Origin: Polaribacter sp.
GTDB taxonomy: Bacteria; Bacteroidota; Bacteroidia; Flavobacteriales; Flavobacteriaceae
Length of the DNA: 56,620 bases
Direction: 5' to 3'
NCBI GenBank assembly: GCA_023254055.1
Contig: JALQYN010000055.1
Span: 1-56,620 of the forward strand
The number at the start of each line of letters is the position of its first letter. Within the stretch, counting starts at the first letter, position 1. This document shows, in pieces, positions 1 through 9,214 of the stretch. Under the pieces are notes generated by a model. The model was not told the origin of the DNA and made no database searches. It was given only the letters and a program-made list of their open reading frames with translations. The translations under genes were made by a program, and so were the position numbers.

Positions 1-88
1 ATTTCTCTATTTTTTCTTTCTGCTCTTTTATTTGAGAAAAAGAAACAGTTGATAAGAGTAGGATTATTATTTGTAGAAAAATCTTCAT
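1..88 (-). CDS. Partial gene, N-terminus of a secreted protein
   Basis: An ATG at 86-88 on the minus strand opens a frame that runs off the left edge of the window. The 29 visible residues start MKIFLQIIILLLSTVSFSQ and continue into a Lys/Glu-rich stretch. This is a typical Sec signal peptide with a cleavage site after SFS or SFSQ, as in many flavobacterial exported proteins. The mature part is outside the window, so no function can be given. A conserved 56-bp repeat lies immediately upstream (98-153), as it also does upstream of the lipoprotein gene at 51480-52235. The start is supported by the signal peptide; the rest is unknown. Confidence 0.6.
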   Translation of the reverse strand, partial: MKIFLQIIILLLSTVSFSQIKEQKEKIEK

Positions 89-97
89 AATGGTGTA

Positions 98-153
98 CAA
101 CTCGTTATATAATTCTATTTTATGACGTTATCCCGTTCCATTTTCCGGATAAC
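98..153. repeat. 56-bp dispersed element, copy 1
   Basis: This stretch matches 52267-52322 at about 50 of 56 positions by eye. It includes the shared blocks CAACTCGTTATATAATT and TATTTTATGACGTTATCCCGT. One end forms a hairpin, GTTATCC (129-135) pairing with GGATAAC (147-153). Both copies have the same orientation relative to a minus-strand gene for an exported protein that starts within about 35 bases. It may be an intergenic mobile repeat or a cassette recombination site. Confidence 0.7.
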
Positions 154-208
154 AGTACTTTTTGGTTGTGTTTTCGGTTTAAAATTACAGTTTATTTTTT
201 AAATAAAG

Positions 209-1279
209 TTATAATTTTAACAACCGTTTGGCAGCATTAAAGGGTGTGGTGTTCCCTTCTTCTAATTTTTTTATTTCTTTTTCTAATTGTTTGGCCACTT
301 TTTTATTGCTGTAAAACGCTTCTTTTAATTGTTGCTCTATGCTGGTTTTTAACCAATACATGTTTTGCTCGTTTCTGCGTTTTGTAAAATAGTGGTTTTT
401 TGTAGTTAGTTGTATGTATGCAGAAATCATGCTATCTATTTCGGTAATTCCAATGTGTTTTATAGCACTACAGGTTAGTACTTTTGGTTGCCACATACTT
501 TCTTTTGGTGGGTATAAATGCAAGGCTCTGTTAAACTCAGTTTTTGCAATTTTTGCATTTTGTATATTATCTCCGTCAGCTTTATTGATTACTATGGCAT
601 CTGCCATTTCTATAATTCCACGTTTTATACCCTGCAATTCATCGCCAGCACCAGCAATTTTTAGCAACAAAAAGAAATCTACCATAGAATGTACCGCCGT
701 TTCTGATTGTCCAACACCCACTGTTTCTATTATAATGGTATCAAAACCTGCTGCTTCGCATAAAATAATAGATTCTCGTGTTTTTTGTGCAACACCTCCT
801 AAAGAAGTTCCAGAAGGCGAAGGCCTGATAAACGCGTTTGCATCCGTTACCAATTCTTCCATGCGGGTTTTATCTCCTAAAATACTTCCTTTGTTTACAG
901 AACTAGTTGGGTCTATGGCCAAGACCGCCACTTTTTTTCCTTGCTGGGTTAAGTGTTTTCCATAACTTTCTATAAAGGTACTTTTACCAACTCCTGGTAC
1001 ACCGGTAATTCCGATTCTAACAGATGTATTTGCATAAGGTAAGCAACGTTCTAATATTTGGTTGGCTTTTTCTTGATGTGCTGTATGGGTGCTTTCTACC
1101 AAAGTAATTGCTCTGCTTAAAAAAGGAATGTCTCCCGCAATAATTTTTGTTACAAAATCATCTACAGAAAATTGTTTGCTTCTGCTTTTTTTAATTTGTT
1201 GTGCAGCAGAACTATTGGTAGTTTCTGGCTGAAGAACACCTTGTTTTTCTTGAAGTGCAGATTTTTTTTTAAGAGCCAT
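209..1279 (-). CDS. meaB: Methylmalonyl-CoA mutase-associated GTPase MeaB
   Basis: This is a G3E/SIMIBI-class P-loop GTPase of 356 residues, the usual family length. It acts as the chaperone that loads and protects adenosylcobalamin in methylmalonyl-CoA mutase. The Walker A loop GVPGVGKST lies at residues 93-101. It is followed by the AIDPTSS and ETVGVGQSE segments and the NKAD guanine-specificity motif. About 40 N-terminal residues are polar and variable, as in other flavobacterial MeaB proteins. The mutase subunits are not in this window, so the gene stands apart from its partner. The older name ArgK (arginine transport kinase) belongs to this same family and should not be read as arginine transport. 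The gene is divergent from the sigma-factor operon at 1379. Confidence 0.93.
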   Translation of the reverse strand: MALKKKSALQEKQGVLQPETTNSSAAQQIKKSRSKQFSVDDFVTKIIAGDIPFLSRAITLVESTHTAHQEKANQILERCLPYANTSVRIGITGVPGVGKSTFIESYGKHLTQQGKKVAVLAIDPTSSVNKGSILGDKTRMEELVTDANAFIRPSPSGTSLGGVAQKTRESIILCEAAGFDTIIIETVGVGQSETAVHSMVDFFLLLKIAGAGDELQGIKRGIIEMADAIVINKADGDNIQNAKIAKTEFNRALHLYPPKESMWQPKVLTCSAIKHIGITEIDSMISAYIQLTTKNHYFTKRRNEQNMYWLKTSIEQQLKEAFYSNKKVAKQLEKEIKKLEEGNTTPFNAAKRLLKL

Positions 1280-1378
1280 AGTAGCGTTGAAAAAATAATA
1301 TGTGTAAATTTAGGAATAAATTAATAGCATTTTGCAACACAGCGAAAAAAGGTTCGTCTTTAGGGTAATTAATCAATA

Positions 1379-1939
1379 ATGAATCAAACAAAAGAATTAC
1401 ACAATCATTTAATTGATGCTTGTAAAAACAATGATGCAAAAGCACAAATGCGCTTGTATGATTTGTACTGCAAAGCTATGTGTGCTATCGCAAACAGGTA
1501 TGTAAAAGATTCTTTTGTGGCAGAAGATATTATGCAAGATTCATTTATCAAAGCATTTCAGAACATCCATTCTTTTAAAGGAGAAGTTAGTTTTGGAGCT
1601 TGGTTAAAACGAATTGTAATTAACAATAGTTTGGATTGGTTAAAGAAACGAAAATTAGAAATTGTTTCTATAAATGAAGAGGTATACGAACGGGTAGAAG
1701 AAAATGATGATTGGAGTGTTTCTCAGAGTTTGCAAGCAGAATTTATTGCAAACGCCATTAAGAATTTAAAAGAAAAATATAGTGTAGTGTTATCATTGTA
1801 TTTACTAGAAGGATACGATCATCAAGAAATAGCACAAGTATTAGGAATTACAGAAGTTGCTTCTAGAACCCATTTAATGAGAGGAAAAAAGCAATTACAA
1901 GAACTTTTAAAAGAACAACAATATGTCGAAGGATATTAG
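1379..1939 (+). CDS. RNA polymerase sigma factor, sigma-70/ECF type
   Basis: This 186-residue protein has the two-domain ECF layout. Region 2 (about residues 20-90) contains the VAEDIMQDSFIKAF core-binding helix. Region 4 (about 125-180) has a helix-turn-helix beginning GYDHQEIAQVLGIT. It should direct RNA polymerase to a small regulon that probably includes its own operon. The next gene overlaps its stop by 17 bases and encodes a membrane protein in the position of an anti-sigma factor, and a third gene encodes an exported DUF4097-like protein. This suggests an envelope-stress type unit. The signal it senses cannot be read from the sequence. Confidence 0.9.
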   Translation: MNQTKELHNHLIDACKNNDAKAQMRLYDLYCKAMCAIANRYVKDSFVAEDIMQDSFIKAFQNIHSFKGEVSFGAWLKRIVINNSLDWLKKRKLEIVSINEEVYERVEENDDWSVSQSLQAEFIANAIKNLKEKYSVVLSLYLLEGYDHQEIAQVLGITEVASRTHLMRGKKQLQELLKEQQYVEGY

Positions 1940-2474
1940 AGAAATTATGAAAAATTATAAGAACGAAAACGTTTCTTTATCGGCAAATCACAGAGCAAAC
2001 TTTCAAGATAGATTGCTCAAAGAAGTACATCCACCATTAAAAAAGAGAAATTATAGATGGTTGCAAGTTGCAGCTTCTGTGGTACTTATTGTGAGTTTGG
2101 CCATTGGTTATTTTGGCATAGAAACCACACCAGAAATACAACCAACCAAAGAAATTAGTTTAGGAAGTTTATCTCCAGAATTAAAATCAATAGAAAATTA
2201 TTACGAGAACACCATCAATTATGAGATTAGTAATTTAAGTGTTAACGATTCTAATAAAGAAATTTTAGATGGTTATTTAGCTAAAATTAGCGAGCTAACC
2301 ACTGAATACAAATCATTAACTACAGAGCTCAATACAAAAGGGGTTAATGATGAAATCATCAATGCATTGATAAACAATTTGCAATTACGATTACAGTTAT
2401 TGCAACGATTAAAAAAACAATTAAACGATTTAAAAAATTTAAATTCAAAACAAAATGAAACTCAAAACCTATAA
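1923..2474 (+). CDS. Membrane protein, probable anti-sigma factor
   Basis: This 183-residue protein has a basic, polar N-terminal cytoplasmic stretch of about 45 residues. One transmembrane helix follows (about 46-66, LQVAASVVLIVSLAIGYFGI). The rest is a helical, coiled-coil-prone outer domain rich in Leu, Asn and Lys. I do not recognise a named domain or a zinc-binding HxxxCxxC anti-sigma motif. The anti-sigma role is inferred from position: the start lies inside the sigma gene (17-base overlap, translational coupling), and the topology matches single-pass anti-sigma proteins. It also overlaps the following gene by 20 bases, so the three genes form one operon. Confidence 0.65.
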   Translation: MSKDIREIMKNYKNENVSLSANHRANFQDRLLKEVHPPLKKRNYRWLQVAASVVLIVSLAIGYFGIETTPEIQPTKEISLGSLSPELKSIENYYENTINYEISNLSVNDSNKEILDGYLAKISELTTEYKSLTTELNTKGVNDEIINALINNLQLRLQLLQRLKKQLNDLKNLNSKQNETQNL

Positions 2475-3882
2475 AGTTGTTGGATTTTTGTTTACCGCTT
2501 TTTTTATAAGCAGTTTACATGCACAAAAATTTGACAAAAAATTTAACGAAAATTTTAAAGTAAACAAAGACGTAGTACTTGCCATTAATGCATCGAACGC
2601 AGACATTGATGTAACTACATGGAACCGTAACGAAGTAGCTGTAGAAGCACTGATTACCGTAGAAGGATTGTCTAAAAAAGAAGCAGAAAAATTCTTAAAA
2701 AACTGGAAATTTGAAGCTTTAGGGAATAAAAGTAAGGTACAAATTAATGCAAATGCAAATAGGTTTTTACACTTTGGTGAAAACGACTTTAAGTTTGACT
2801 TTGATTTTAAAGACATCAATATTCCAGAATTTAATTTTGAGATGCCAGAAATTAACATCCCAGAATTTGAAATGCCAGAAATTAACATTCCAGAAATTCA
2901 TTTAGATTTTGATAAAATTTGGAAAGAAATAGATGAGCATGATTTTGATGATGATGATGATGATACTAAAACATTTACCTACCAATCTAAAGGAAAAAAG
3001 AAAGAAATAGTTATCAAATCGAAAAAAGAATGGGAAGCTTTTAAAAAGACCAAAGATTTTGAAGATATGAAGGCTGATGTTAAAAGAAGCATCGAAAAAG
3101 CTCAAAATAGCATTAGAAAAATTGACAAGAAGAAAATTCAAGATCAAATTAGAAAGGCTAAAATTCAATACCAAAAAATTGATAAAGAAAGAATTAAAGA
3201 GAGTTTGGCGAAAGCAAAATTAAGCATCGAAAAAATGAAGCTAAAAATGCAAGACAAATTTAAAAATGGTGATGATGTTTTTATTATTGAGGATGGTAAG
3301 AGTAAAAAGAAAGTAAAAATAACAAGAAAAATTACTGTTAAGGTACCAAAAGATGCAAAATTTGATTTGAATACAAGACACAGTAAAGTAAAACTACCAA
3401 AGGGGAAAACCTCAGGTAAAGTTTCTTACGGATCTTTTAATTCTGATGAAATTAATGGTGGCGACTTAAAAATTTATTATGCTCCTGTAACTGTAGATGT
3501 ATTAACAGCTAGTACCATTTCATTGAATAACATAACCGATGCTACAATTGCATCGGTTATTAATTCAACATTAACGTCTAATTCTTCTGGGTTAACCATC
3601 AAAAAATTAAACAATGATGTTAAAGTATCTAGTAAATTTGGAGAGTTACTAATCTCAGAAGTAGTAGCTGGTCTACAAAATTTTAAGTTAGATTTAAATT
3701 TTTCTGATGCAACAATCGATTTAAAAAATTTAAAAGAAAAGCTTCAAATTTTACAGGCTGATAACGTGAAAACGAATAAGACTATTTCTAAGGATTTTAC
3801 CTTAAACGGTAAATTTTATGTAAAGAATAGTAGTGTAGACATTAAGGGAAATCAAAGTAAAATCACCATTAAAAAACAATAA
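2455..3882 (+). CDS. Exported DUF4097-like beta-repeat protein
   Basis: This 475-residue protein has a signal peptide (about residues 1-23, ending SSLHAQ). The N-terminal part (35-110) and C-terminal third (about 300-475) have the alternating short beta-strand pattern of DUF4097-type putative adhesins. Between them lies an unusual insert: three near-repeats of about 10 residues built on the motif INIPE with FEMP spacers (about 120-150). A run of six Asp follows (about 165-170), then a long Lys/Glu-rich coiled coil (about 195-275). It is the third gene of the sigma-factor operon, so it may be a structural or sensing output of that system. It has no catalytic motif, and its function is unknown. 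Confidence 0.7.
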   Translation: MKLKTYKVVGFLFTAFFISSLHAQKFDKKFNENFKVNKDVVLAINASNADIDVTTWNRNEVAVEALITVEGLSKKEAEKFLKNWKFEALGNKSKVQINANANRFLHFGENDFKFDFDFKDINIPEFNFEMPEINIPEFEMPEINIPEIHLDFDKIWKEIDEHDFDDDDDDTKTFTYQSKGKKKEIVIKSKKEWEAFKKTKDFEDMKADVKRSIEKAQNSIRKIDKKKIQDQIRKAKIQYQKIDKERIKESLAKAKLSIEKMKLKMQDKFKNGDDVFIIEDGKSKKKVKITRKITVKVPKDAKFDLNTRHSKVKLPKGKTSGKVSYGSFNSDEINGGDLKIYYAPVTVDVLTASTISLNNITDATIASVINSTLTSNSSGLTIKKLNNDVKVSSKFGELLISEVVAGLQNFKLDLNFSDATIDLKNLKEKLQILQADNVKTNKTISKDFTLNGKFYVKNSSVDIKGNQSKITIKKQ

Positions 3883-3992
3883 TATATTTGGTTACAGAAC
3901 TACTTTTTATTTTATCAAACTTCTAACAAATTCTGATTTTCTCTTTCCGTAAAACTCCCTATCTTTACATTTCTATAAATGCATATTCATAA

Positions 3993-5474
3993 ATGGAAAT
4001 CTATAAAGAGAATCAGCTTAAAATTTACAATTCACTTAGCAAAAGCAAAGAGCTTTTTAAACCACTTACAGAAGGCCGTGTAGGTATGTATGTTTGTGGA
4101 CCTACTGTTTATAGCAATGTTCATTTAGGAAACGTAAGAACATTCATGTCGTTTGACATGGTGTTTCGTTACTTTTTGCATTTAGGCTATAAAGTACGAT
4201 ATGTTCGAAATATTACCGATGCTGGTCACTTAGAAAATGATGCTGATGAAGGAGAAGATAGAATTTCTAAAAAAGCACGCATAGAAGAAATAGAACCTAT
4301 GGAAGTTGTACAGCGTTACACCGTAGACTTTCATGAAACTTTAGAGAAATACAATTTTTTACCACCAAGTATAGAACCAACAGCTACAGGTCATATTGTA
4401 GAACAAATTGAAATGATTAAAGAGATCATGGAGAAAGGTTTTGCTTATGAAGTAAATGGTTCAGTCTATTTTGATGTTTTGGCGTATAACGAAAAAGGAA
4501 ATAATTACGGAATACTTTCTGGACGTAAAATGGAAGATGCCATACACAATACTAGAACATTAGACGGACAATCAGATAAAAAAAATCCACAAGACTTTGC
4601 ACTTTGGAAAAAAGCCGATGAGCGACATATTATGCGTTGGCCTTCGCCTTGGTCAGATGGTTTTCCGGGTTGGCATTTAGAATGTTCGGTAATGAGCACA
4701 AAATACTTGGGAGAACAATTTGATATTCATGGAGGTGGAATGGATTTAAAATTTCCACATCACGAATGTGAAATAGCACAATCGCAAACTTGCTCTGGAG
4801 AAAAGCCAGTAAATTATTGGATGCATGCCAATATGCTATTGTTAAATAGCCAAAAAATGGCAAAATCTACTGGAAACTTTGTGTTACCTAATGAGATTTT
4901 AACAGGAAAAAATAACATCTTAAGTAAAGCATTTGCGCCAAGTGTGGTTCGTTTTTTCAATATGCAAGCACATTATAGAAGTATTTTAGATTTTTCTAGT
5001 GATGCATTAGAAGCATCAGAAAAAGGGTATTATAAATTGATGGATGCTTTAAATTCATTGCAAAATATTCAAACGAGTAAAACATCTTCTGTAGATATAG
5101 CTAGTTGGAAACAACAATGTTATGATGCTATGAACGATGATTTTAATACACCAATCTTAATAGCGCATTTGTTTGAAGCGGTTAAAATCATCAATCAATT
5201 AAAAGATCAGAAAGCAACTATTACAACCGATGATTTGGCTGTTTTACAAAAAACAATGCATGCCTTTGTTTTTGATGTAATGGGATTGACTAATGAAACC
5301 AAACAAGATAGTTCTGATAAAATTGATGGAGTGGTAGCACTGTTAATTAAACTGCGAAAAGAAGCAAGAGACAATAAAGATTGGGCTTTGTCTGATCAGA
5401 TTAGAGATGAGTTATTGGCATTAGGAATCCAATTAAAAGATGGGAGAGAAGGGACAACCTTTTCAATCAACTAA
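3993..5474 (+). CDS. cysS: Cysteinyl-tRNA synthetase
   Basis: This is a class I aminoacyl-tRNA synthetase of 493 residues that charges tRNA-Cys with cysteine. The catalytic signatures are visible: [13 protein letters not shown] (HIGH-type motif at 44-47, zinc ligand Cys35) and KMAKST (KMSKS loop, about 286-291). Further zinc-site residues lie in WHLECSVMS and [14 protein letters not shown]. The C-terminal DALR/anticodon region is complete. The start is the ATG at 3993; a -7-like TATCTTTA lies at 3960-3967 about 26 bases upstream, so transcription is probably independent. It is followed by an intergenic repeat and yidD. Confidence 0.97.
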   Translation: MEIYKENQLKIYNSLSKSKELFKPLTEGRVGMYVCGPTVYSNVHLGNVRTFMSFDMVFRYFLHLGYKVRYVRNITDAGHLENDADEGEDRISKKARIEEIEPMEVVQRYTVDFHETLEKYNFLPPSIEPTATGHIVEQIEMIKEIMEKGFAYEVNGSVYFDVLAYNEKGNNYGILSGRKMEDAIHNTRTLDGQSDKKNPQDFALWKKADERHIMRWPSPWSDGFPGWHLECSVMSTKYLGEQFDIHGGGMDLKFPHHECEIAQSQTCSGEKPVNYWMHANMLLLNSQKMAKSTGNFVLPNEILTGKNNILSKAFAPSVVRFFNMQAHYRSILDFSSDALEASEKGYYKLMDALNSLQNIQTSKTSSVDIASWKQQCYDAMNDDFNTPILIAHLFEAVKIINQLKDQKATITTDDLAVLQKTMHAFVFDVMGLTNETKQDSSDKIDGVVALLIKLRKEARDNKDWALSDQIRDELLALGIQLKDGREGTTFSIN

Positions 5475-5524
5475 AAAATAATTACGAATTGAAAATTATA
5501 AATTACGAATTTCAGAGTATTAAC

Positions 5525-5582
5525 GGGTTGTTATTTCGAACACTTCGACTTCGATCAGTACAAGCTCTGGCGAGAAATCTCA
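5525..5582. repeat. Dispersed palindromic intergenic repeat
   Basis: The sequence begins TTATTTCGAACACTTCGACTT and ends CTCTGGCGAGAAATCTC. It resembles the imperfect palindromes (TTTCGA...CGAGAAATCTC type) scattered between genes in flavobacterial genomes. It sits 10 bases before the yidD start. No second copy is obvious in this window, so the assignment rests on my recollection of the type. Confidence 0.45.
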
Positions 5583-5592
5583 ATCACAGCAA

Positions 5593-5826
5593 ATGAAAAA
5601 GATTCTTGTATATCCGTTTATTCTATTAGTTCGTTTTTATCAAACAGCCATTTCACCTTATACGCCATCAACATGTAGATATTCGCCTACCTGTTCGCAT
5701 TATACAGTAGAAGCCTTGCAAAAGCATGGTTTGTTTGCAGGTGGTTGGTTGGCTATTAAGAGAATTTTTAGTTGTCATCCTTGGGGCGGACAAGGGTATG
5801 ATCCTGTTCCAGAAAAAAAAGAATAA
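5593..5826 (+). CDS. yidD: Membrane protein insertion efficiency factor YidD
   Basis: This 77-residue protein has the full YidD signature. An N-terminal amphipathic hydrophobic helix is followed by [20 protein letters not shown], then [11 protein letters not shown] and [19 protein letters not shown], with the conserved cysteines in place. YidD sits at the inner face of the membrane and aids YidC/Sec-dependent insertion. It is 91 bases upstream of lgt, another membrane-biogenesis gene. Each side of yidD carries a different short dispersed repeat (5525-5582 and 5830-5870), which may separate its transcript from its neighbours. Confidence 0.95.
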   Translation: MKKILVYPFILLVRFYQTAISPYTPSTCRYSPTCSHYTVEALQKHGLFAGGWLAIKRIFSCHPWGGQGYDPVPEKKE

Positions 5827-5829
5827 ATA

Positions 5830-5870
5830 ATCGTCATTACGAGGAAAAACGACGAAGTAATCTCATTAAG
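5830..5870. repeat. GTCATTGCGAGG-type interspersed repeat
   Basis: The stretch CGTCATTACGAGG-AAAAACGACGAAGTAATCTC is a close variant of a short interspersed repeat (CGTCATTGCGAGGA...GAAGCAATCTC) that I recall from intergenic regions of Bacteroidetes and some other bacteria. The two ends (ATTACgag / gaaGTAAT) are mutually complementary. It lies between yidD and lgt. Confidence 0.55.
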
Positions 5871-5917
5871 ATTAACAGTTTATTTCACTTTGTATACAAT
5901 GACAAAAAACATAAAGT

Positions 5918-6769
5918 ATGAAATTTTTATCAATAGTTTGGGATCCATCATTAGGCATCGATTTAGGTTTTTTTGTCGTTAGATGGTACAGTTTAATGTT
6001 TGTCATTGCTTTTGTTTTAGGATTGCGATTGATGAAAAAAATCTTTATTGAAGATAAGATTCCTGTTGAAAAATTAGATGCTCTATTTATGTACACATTC
6101 ATTTCTATGTTGGTAGGAATGCGTTTAGGAGATGTGTTTTTTTATAGCTGGGATTATTACCAACATCATTTATTAGAAATTGTTTTACCTTTTAAAGAAA
6201 ATCCAAATTCTTCTGCAATATTCGGACTAATTAAAGGATGGCAGTTTACAGGATTTACCGGTTTTGCTAGTCATGGTGCAGCAATCGGAATTATTGCTGC
6301 GCTGTATTTTTACAGTAAAAAAATAATTGATAAACCGTTCTTATTTATTTTAGACAGAATGGGAATTATGGTTGCTTTAGCTGGATTTTTTATTAGAATG
6401 GGAAACTTTTTCAATTCAGAAATTTACGGAAAACCAACAGGAAGTAGTTTTGGAGTTATTTTTAAAAGTGCCGGAGAAACTGTACCAAGACACCCAACAC
6501 AATTATACGAAGCATTTAGTTATTTAATCTTATTCATTGTTCTATGGAGAATGTATTGGAAAACCGATGCAAAAGAGAAATCAGGATATTTATTTGGAAT
6601 TTTCTTTGCGGTGCTATGGTCTTTGCGTTTTGTGATCGAATTTTTGAAAGAAGCTCAAGTAGATGGAAGAGAAGATTGGGTTTTTAATTCATTGAATACA
6701 GGACAGGTGTTGAGTATTCCATTAGTACTTATAGGATTGGTTCTTGTTTTTAAAAAGAATAAAAAATAA
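5918..6769 (+). CDS. lgt: Prolipoprotein diacylglyceryl transferase
   Basis: This 283-residue integral membrane enzyme transfers diacylglycerol from phosphatidylglycerol to the lipobox cysteine of prolipoproteins, the first step of lipoprotein maturation. About seven hydrophobic segments are visible. The Lgt signature RMGNFFNSEIYGKPT lies at about 161-175, and the conserved HGAAIG and RHPTQLYEA segments are present. Many proteins in this window carry lipoboxes and would be its substrates. The next gene downstream converges from the opposite strand only 5 bases away. Confidence 0.96.
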   Translation: MKFLSIVWDPSLGIDLGFFVVRWYSLMFVIAFVLGLRLMKKIFIEDKIPVEKLDALFMYTFISMLVGMRLGDVFFYSWDYYQHHLLEIVLPFKENPNSSAIFGLIKGWQFTGFTGFASHGAAIGIIAALYFYSKKIIDKPFLFILDRMGIMVALAGFFIRMGNFFNSEIYGKPTGSSFGVIFKSAGETVPRHPTQLYEAFSYLILFIVLWRMYWKTDAKEKSGYLFGIFFAVLWSLRFVIEFLKEAQVDGREDWVFNSLNTGQVLSIPLVLIGLVLVFKKNKK

Positions 6770-6774
6770 GATTA

Positions 6775-7329
6775 TTACAATTGAAACAAGTTGACTTGTA
6801 TGCCGAAATGAAAACTGTGGCGTACAACGTTCTTTTGATATTTAAATTTTAGATCTGTTCTTTGCATAAACTGATTGTTAAACCCTAGTTTAACTCTATC
6901 ATTTATCTTATATACTAAATTGGCATTTATAGACCAGTTGTTGGTTTTTGTTCCAAAACGATCTAAAACCCCAAAGCCAATTGTAGAAGTAGCTTCAAAC
7001 TTTTTTAAGTAACGATGTAATCGCTGTAATTTATTAAATGTAAATCCAGCATTTAAAGTAAATCTTCTTAGAGAGGAATCACTAATGTTTGCATTTTCAA
7101 ATTCAGGAAAGAAAATAAAATAGCCATGTTTTTTTTGTGAGCTCTGAAATTGTAGGTTAAAAATAATGTCTATGGTTCCTTTAGGATTGGTATGGTTATC
7201 ACCTACCAGCAATAATCTTGCATCTTGATAAAAGCCAAAAGAGAGCTTTTCTTGAGAAGTTACATTACAATAATTTAATAGCATACTTAAAAGTATAACT
7301 ACTTTAATGTGTTTTTTTAGGGTAATCAT
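6775..7329 (-). CDS. Hypothetical exported beta-barrel-like protein
   Basis: This 184-residue protein has a signal peptide (about 1-25, ending NYCNVTSQ). Its remaining residues alternate polar and hydrophobic in short strands with aromatic girdles, and it ends in aromatic/hydrophobic residues (VNLFQL). This is the pattern of a small outer-membrane beta-barrel. I do not recognise a named family. It is convergent with lgt and lies next to the PorP/SprF-like gene, but the 170-base gap and lack of obvious coupling leave its link to T9SS uncertain. Confidence 0.6.
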   Translation of the reverse strand: MITLKKHIKVVILLSMLLNYCNVTSQEKLSFGFYQDARLLLVGDNHTNPKGTIDIIFNLQFQSSQKKHGYFIFFPEFENANISDSSLRRFTLNAGFTFNKLQRLHRYLKKFEATSTIGFGVLDRFGTKTNNWSINANLVYKINDRVKLGFNNQFMQRTDLKFKYQKNVVRHSFHFGIQVNLFQL

Positions 7330-7498
7330 CTGGGGGGAAATGATTAAAATATATGACTAAAATATAAAAATTAACTTAATAAAACCTTTGAAACGGTATT
7401 TATTTTTAATTTAATACTTCAATAATTGCTAAATGTCTCTTTTATAAGACACTATCAAAACCACATTTTTTTATTAAAAAAGGAGTAGAACTTTACAG

Positions 7499-8377
7499 CT
7501 AGAAAATATATTTGATTACTACTTCTATAGAACCATTATCGTTTATTTGATTAATTTTTGAAGTTGTAAAATCGTACGAAGCTCCAAACAATACATTGTC
7601 AAAAATGTTTAATAACCCAAAAACAGAATACATTTCATCAACTCTGTAATTCATGCCTGCTTGAACTGTGTTGTATTTAACAGTTGTTGATAAATCTGTT
7701 GATGAAGGAGCGCCTTGAGTACTTCTGTGCATAATGGCTGGTGTAATTGTTACATTTCTTGAAATATCAAAGTGATAGCCAAAACCGTAATACATATATA
7801 AATTATCAACAGCACTCATCGGAGCATTTCCTTCTTTTATAAACCTTCTTCCTGTTAAAAAATTTGGAGTAGAAATACTTATATAAAAATCTTTGTGTTT
7901 AAAATAGAGGCCAGCACCAATTTGCGGTTTGTAATAGCTTTCATTTTGAGAAAATAAAGGATCTGAGCCAATAGCGCCAGTTTTGCTTAAATCAATATTA
8001 ACTATGGATGCTCCTGCTTTAATTCCAAAGTAGAGTTTATCAGTTTCTGAAACTTTTAATTTATATGAAATATCAACTGCTATATCTGTTTCCTGTAAAA
8101 CAAAAACTTGATCCCTTACTATAGACATACCGAAACCTAAGTTATATTTTAAAGGAGTTATATAAGATAAAGCTTGTGTATTTGGAGCATCTGTTACTCC
8201 AATCCATTGACTTCTATATCCCAATGTTATTTCTTTAGCATCTTTACTACCTGCAAAGGCAGGGTTTATAAGATTCATGTTGAAATTATATAACGTAAAG
8301 TTTGGGTCTTGTTGCGCAACACTAAATTGTGTAAAACAAATAGCAGAAAGAAAGAATATATATTTTAAGTTTTTCAT
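7499..8377 (-). CDS. PorP/SprF family type IX secretion membrane protein
   Basis: This protein has about 292 residues from the ATG at 8377, which I prefer because it gives a clean signal peptide (MKNLKYIFFLSAICFTQFSVAQ). An upstream in-frame ATG at 8410 would add 11 polar residues before it. The mature start QQDPNFTLYNFNMNLINPAFAG is the hallmark of the PorP/SprF family. These outer-membrane proteins pair with large gliding-motility-associated C-terminal domain cargos in type IX secretion. The gene directly follows such a cargo gene (8420-10778) on the same strand, which is the usual pairing. Confidence 0.92.
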   Translation of the reverse strand: MKNLKYIFFLSAICFTQFSVAQQDPNFTLYNFNMNLINPAFAGSKDAKEITLGYRSQWIGVTDAPNTQALSYITPLKYNLGFGMSIVRDQVFVLQETDIAVDISYKLKVSETDKLYFGIKAGASIVNIDLSKTGAIGSDPLFSQNESYYKPQIGAGLYFKHKDFYISISTPNFLTGRRFIKEGNAPMSAVDNLYMYYGFGYHFDISRNVTITPAIMHRSTQGAPSSTDLSTTVKYNTVQAGMNYRVDEMYSVFGLLNIFDNVLFGASYDFTTSKINQINDNGSIEVVIKYIF

Positions 8378-9214
8378 GTGTTCTGTGTTTAAAAATCTTT
8401 TACAATTCATTTTTTACAACTAATAGTTGATGTAAACCCATCCTTTGGCAGGTTTTGCTCCAGGCGTGTTAAACTCTACAGTAAAGTAATAAGCACCAAC
8501 AGGTAATTTACTTCCACTGTTAATTTTATTAGAAAACCCATTAAAAGAGTTGTTGTAACCTTTCATTTCATATACAATTTTACCAGACCTATTATAGATT
8601 CTTACTACATTATTTGGATGTAATGCAATACCTTCTATTACCCAATTGTCATTGTTTCCATCACCATTTGGCGAAAAACCATAACTTTTTTTCATAACAA
8701 TAATTGCTTGACAAGAAACATTATCTGTATCATAATAATTTAAGATACCATCATTGTCACAATCTTCTTGTACATCTCCAATTCCGTTGTTATTTGTATC
8801 CGCTTGATCAGGATTTGGTAGATAACTATTATCATCAGCATCTAAAATTCCATCATTATCATCATCATCATCACAAAAATCATGAATTAAATCACCATCT
8901 GTATCAAGAGTGCTCACTGTAATAGTAAACACGCTAGAAGTAGCACTTACATTACCAGAAGTATCTGTTGCTTTAGCTGTTACATTATACGTTCCGTCGT
9001 TTAATGTTATCGAAGTATAATCATAACTCCAAGAACCATTTGCAAGAGCTGTTGTTGTGCCAACTGAAGTGTTATTTATAATTATTTCTATTTTGGCATT
9101 TGCCTCAGATGAGCCATTAAATACTAGTGTGTTGTCTGCAGTTATTGTTGTACTTCTTGCACAAGTATAACTATCTACATAAAGTATTTGTGGTGCTGAA
9201 GGTGGAGTGTTGTC

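Noticed and set aside
414..965. Plus-strand open frame of 183 codons opposite meaB
   Set aside because: It lies wholly antisense to a well-supported GTPase gene, has no domain wording, and its openness follows from the codon use of meaB.
8704..8922. His/Tyr-rich plus-strand frame opposite the T9SS cargo gene
   Set aside because: It is the reverse reading of the Asp-rich calcium-binding repeats, which produces runs of His and Tyr; not a real metal-binding protein.
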